A stretch of 42,064 nucleotides of DNA from Pandoraea terrigena (GTDB taxonomy: Bacteria; Pseudomonadota; Gammaproteobacteria; Burkholderiales; Burkholderiaceae), in the NCBI RefSeq assembly GCF_902459705.1, contig NZ_CABPRU010000019.1, positions 1 to 42,064 of the forward strand. Reading direction: 5' to 3'. A program made the translations under genes and the position numbers. The notes under the pieces were generated by a model. That model ran no database searches and was not told the origin of the DNA. It was given only the letters and a program-made list of their open reading frames with translations. Shown piece by piece: positions 40,566-42,064 of the stretch (positions are counted from its first letter, which is position 1; each line of letters begins with the position of its first letter).

Positions 40566-40580
40566 ATCAAGGAAAAGACA

Positions 40581-41075
40581 ATGAAACGTGAAGAGATCTT
40601 CCCGCAGTTGCCGCTTCCACCCGAATTGGCTTATGACTTTCTCGGCACTTTTGCGCGTTGCGAGTATGCGTTGAAGACGTCGGGATTTGCGAAAGCAAAG
40701 AGAAATTCCGTCGAAGCGGACTGGGATAACTTTGCCGAGGAGGTCGGCAAGCATTTCGCACGCATTGAAGATGACGAATTCAAGAGTGCCGTTGCGTATC
40801 TCATTGCCGAGCCGCCACGCAAGCAGGTACTCCACGAAGGTCGGCTGTCGTGGAAAGACTCTCCACCAAACGCAAAAAATTCTAGTGCACAACAAACCCT
40901 TCTCATGGTTCGCAGGGTGCGGAACAACCTCTTTCATGGCGCAAAAATCTGGTCTCCCGAACGGCGGCTTGAGGGGGGCCGGGACGAGAGACTGGTACGT
41001 AGCGCACTGACGGTCCTTAAACACTGCATGGAGCACCGCCGCACTCGCATGGCATTCATGCATGGGATTTTCTGA
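40581..41075 (+). CDS. Possible HEPN-superfamily protein
   Basis: 164 aa, helical, preceded by AAGGAAAAGACA. The N-terminus has FLGTFARCEYALKTSGF and the C-terminal half MVRRVRNNLFHGAKIW. R114-N-N-L-F-H119 is the R-x4-H motif of HEPN RNases and related defence proteins, and the E..LK..GF helix is also typical. If catalytic it would cleave RNA. It overlaps the next frame only if the far-upstream start of that gene is used. Confidence 0.55.
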   Translation: MKREEIFPQLPLPPELAYDFLGTFARCEYALKTSGFAKAKRNSVEADWDNFAEEVGKHFARIEDDEFKSAVAYLIAEPPRKQVLHEGRLSWKDSPPNAKNSSAQQTLLMVRRVRNNLFHGAKIWSPERRLEGGRDERLVRSALTVLKHCMEHRRTRMAFMHGIF

Positions 41076-41205
41076 TACCCAAGCACCAATTGACGCCGGC
41101 GGCGATCACGCAGAGAAAATTTCACATGTCGCGGTGGGTGTCCAGAGGGACGACTCAATTCCTGCGAGTCTGCGTACCTGGAGCTATAGGAAGAAGGATT
41201 GGGAT

Positions 41206-41880
41206 ATGGGAGAAGCAAAACGACGCGGGTCTCGGACGGACCGTATTGCGCAAGCTGAGCACCGCGCTCGGACGGAGGCCGCGCAAAGAGCGATGCTTCC
41301 CGCATCAATGCAAGAAGCAATGGATATCGAGGCAAGATGCGGGGTGCTGTTTTCGAGGCTTACCACGCCGAACTCGATCAACGAACAAGTGCTGCAATTC
41401 GCTCGGACCCTAAGCACCGCAGCGCCGAGTTTCCTCGACTGCATGCCTGAAGCGTGGAGCCGTCAAAGCTGTTGCGATATGAATGTCGCCCGCTACATTG
41501 AGGATCACGGAGGCCGGGTCATTTGCGGCTATCGCATCTGGTACAACGAGCCTCTCTACATCGAGGGCGAACGCCATGCAGTTTGGGCCGACGGTGACGA
41601 GATTAGAGATGTGTCGTTCGTCGACACCGGAGAGACTCGTACTCTGTTTGTCCCCGATGAGAAGGCGTTCGATGAAGCTCCTCAGAAGGTTCGACTTGCT
41701 TTCGGAGATGCAGATAAGTCTGTTTTGGCTGGATGGGAGGCCATGATGAGTACGGTCCCTATTCAGTTCAATTCACCGGAGGATTCGTGGAACAGCATGC
41801 CAACCTATGAGCAATGGCTGGCAGGCACAAGGATGCCAAACCTGATTCCGGCTTGGCGCCATGGAAACAGCTCGGAATGA
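41206..41880 (+). CDS. Hypothetical protein with MGEAKRR start and conserved H-V-W block
   Basis: 224 aa from ATG 41206 (an earlier in-frame ATG at 41062 would overlap the preceding gene). Begins MGEAKRRGSRTDRIAQAEHR, and later has CDMNVARYIEDHGGRVICGY, ERHAVWADGDEIRDVSFVDT and TRTLFVPDEKAF. The MGEAKRR plus GGR..CG-W-H.VW pattern occurs in unassigned phage and bacterial proteins. AGGAAGAAGG lies about 7 bp upstream. Function unknown. Confidence 0.65.
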   Translation: MGEAKRRGSRTDRIAQAEHRARTEAAQRAMLPASMQEAMDIEARCGVLFSRLTTPNSINEQVLQFARTLSTAAPSFLDCMPEAWSRQSCCDMNVARYIEDHGGRVICGYRIWYNEPLYIEGERHAVWADGDEIRDVSFVDTGETRTLFVPDEKAFDEAPQKVRLAFGDADKSVLAGWEAMMSTVPIQFNSPEDSWNSMPTYEQWLAGTRMPNLIPAWRHGNSSE

Positions 41881-41950
41881 TTAATTCGAAGGCCGAAGCG
41901 CTTATATAAAGTCAGCTATTTCACATCTCTACTGAATTTTCGAGGGTTGA

Positions 41951-42064
41951 ATGTTTAAAACGTTGGTCCCATTGGTCGCGGTAGCGGGGGCGGTCTCAAG
42001 AGTCAAGTGCAACGTTGAGCTAACCCAGCGGTTTCCAATTCCTTGGCCATTGCTTCCTCGGGGG
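41951..42064 (+). CDS. Partial ORF open to the window end
   Basis: A frame of 38 codons from ATG 41951 (GAGGG upstream) begins MFKTLVPLVAVAGAVSRV and is open at the right edge. A possible N-terminal helix or signal is visible. Too short to identify. Confidence 0.3.
   Translation, partial: MFKTLVPLVAVAGAVSRVKCNVELTQRFPIPWPLLPRG

Larger units (their letters stand above)
29773..40580 (+). repeat. Recurrent GGAAAA-type leader motif before the genes of the small-gene array
   Basis: More than 20 of the gene-gene junctions contain a purine-rich leader around (C)GGAAAA, generally within 3 to 15 bp of the next start. Examples include positions near 29773, 30105, 32577, 34052, 34401, 35043, 35416, 35570, 37605, 37885, 38124, 38623, 39418, 39811 and 40571. 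Coding sequences between them are unrelated. The motif likely works as a ribosome site, but its uniform spelling and the frequent preceding stop (TAGGACGGAAAAA, TAATCGGAAAA) look like a cassette junction. Confidence 0.6.

Noticed and set aside
29773-40580. Integron or CRISPR array
   Set aside because: No attC-like long imperfect palindromes, no integron integrase and no regular repeat-spacer unit; the repeated element is only a short leader.

Overview
The window reads as a mosaic accessory region (plasmid or genomic island) from a high-GC betaproteobacterium, most likely Burkholderiales such as Cupriavidus, Ralstonia, Burkholderia or Achromobacter. This rests on codon and base use, the insertion-sequence families and the small-protein families present. 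Genus and replicon cannot be settled from the sequence, and no tRNA, rRNA, CRISPR array or replication gene was seen.

Left part (1-5.9 kb): catabolic-looking genes. A GMC alcohol/choline dehydrogenase-type flavoprotein is followed by a short-chain dehydrogenase remnant and a small dimeric alpha/beta-barrel protein. An AraC-type regulator is divergent from a membrane sterol-desaturase-like di-iron protein, which is followed by a DUF4345-like membrane protein. A solitary HipB-like repressor with a palindromic operator over its -10 box comes next.

Junk-yard segment (5.9-11.07 kb): two tyrosine-recombinase remnants, a methyltransferase whose 3' end is replaced by transposon sequence, a HIRAN gene truncated by deletion and split by an IS256-family element, an AHSA1-like fragment, and an IS3-family element.

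Centre (11070-28795): a 17.7-kb Tn3-family transposon with 38-bp inverted repeats. One end carries a KfrA/TnpT-like DNA-binding coiled-coil gene; the other carries a TnpS-like tyrosine recombinase and a 995-aa transposase. Between them lies an apparently complete carbon-phosphorus lyase operon, phnF-D-C-E-G-H-I-J-K-L-M-N-P, ending in a translationally coupled EamA/DMT transporter. PhnDCE import phosphonates; PhnGHIJKL with PhnM convert them to hydrocarbon plus a ribosyl 1,2-cyclic phosphate 5-phosphate; PhnP opens the cycle and PhnN makes PRPP. A candidate Pho box and a candidate PhnF operator precede phnF. A second copy of the left transposon end (166 bp identical) lies 4.6 kb further left.

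Right part (28.8-42.06 kb): a MazEF-type toxin-antitoxin pair with a strong promoter, then about 30 tightly packed, same-strand small genes, mostly of unknown function. Nearly all are preceded by a short purine-rich leader around GGAAAA. The array contains paralogous duplicates, truncated genes, a nonsense-broken gene, one gene split by an IS4-family (IS50-like) element with a perfect 9-bp target duplication, and candidate ADP-ribosyltransferase-like, HEPN-like and PD-(D/E)XK-like proteins. The layout resembles polyimmunity or defence cassette arrays and is the least explained part of the window.
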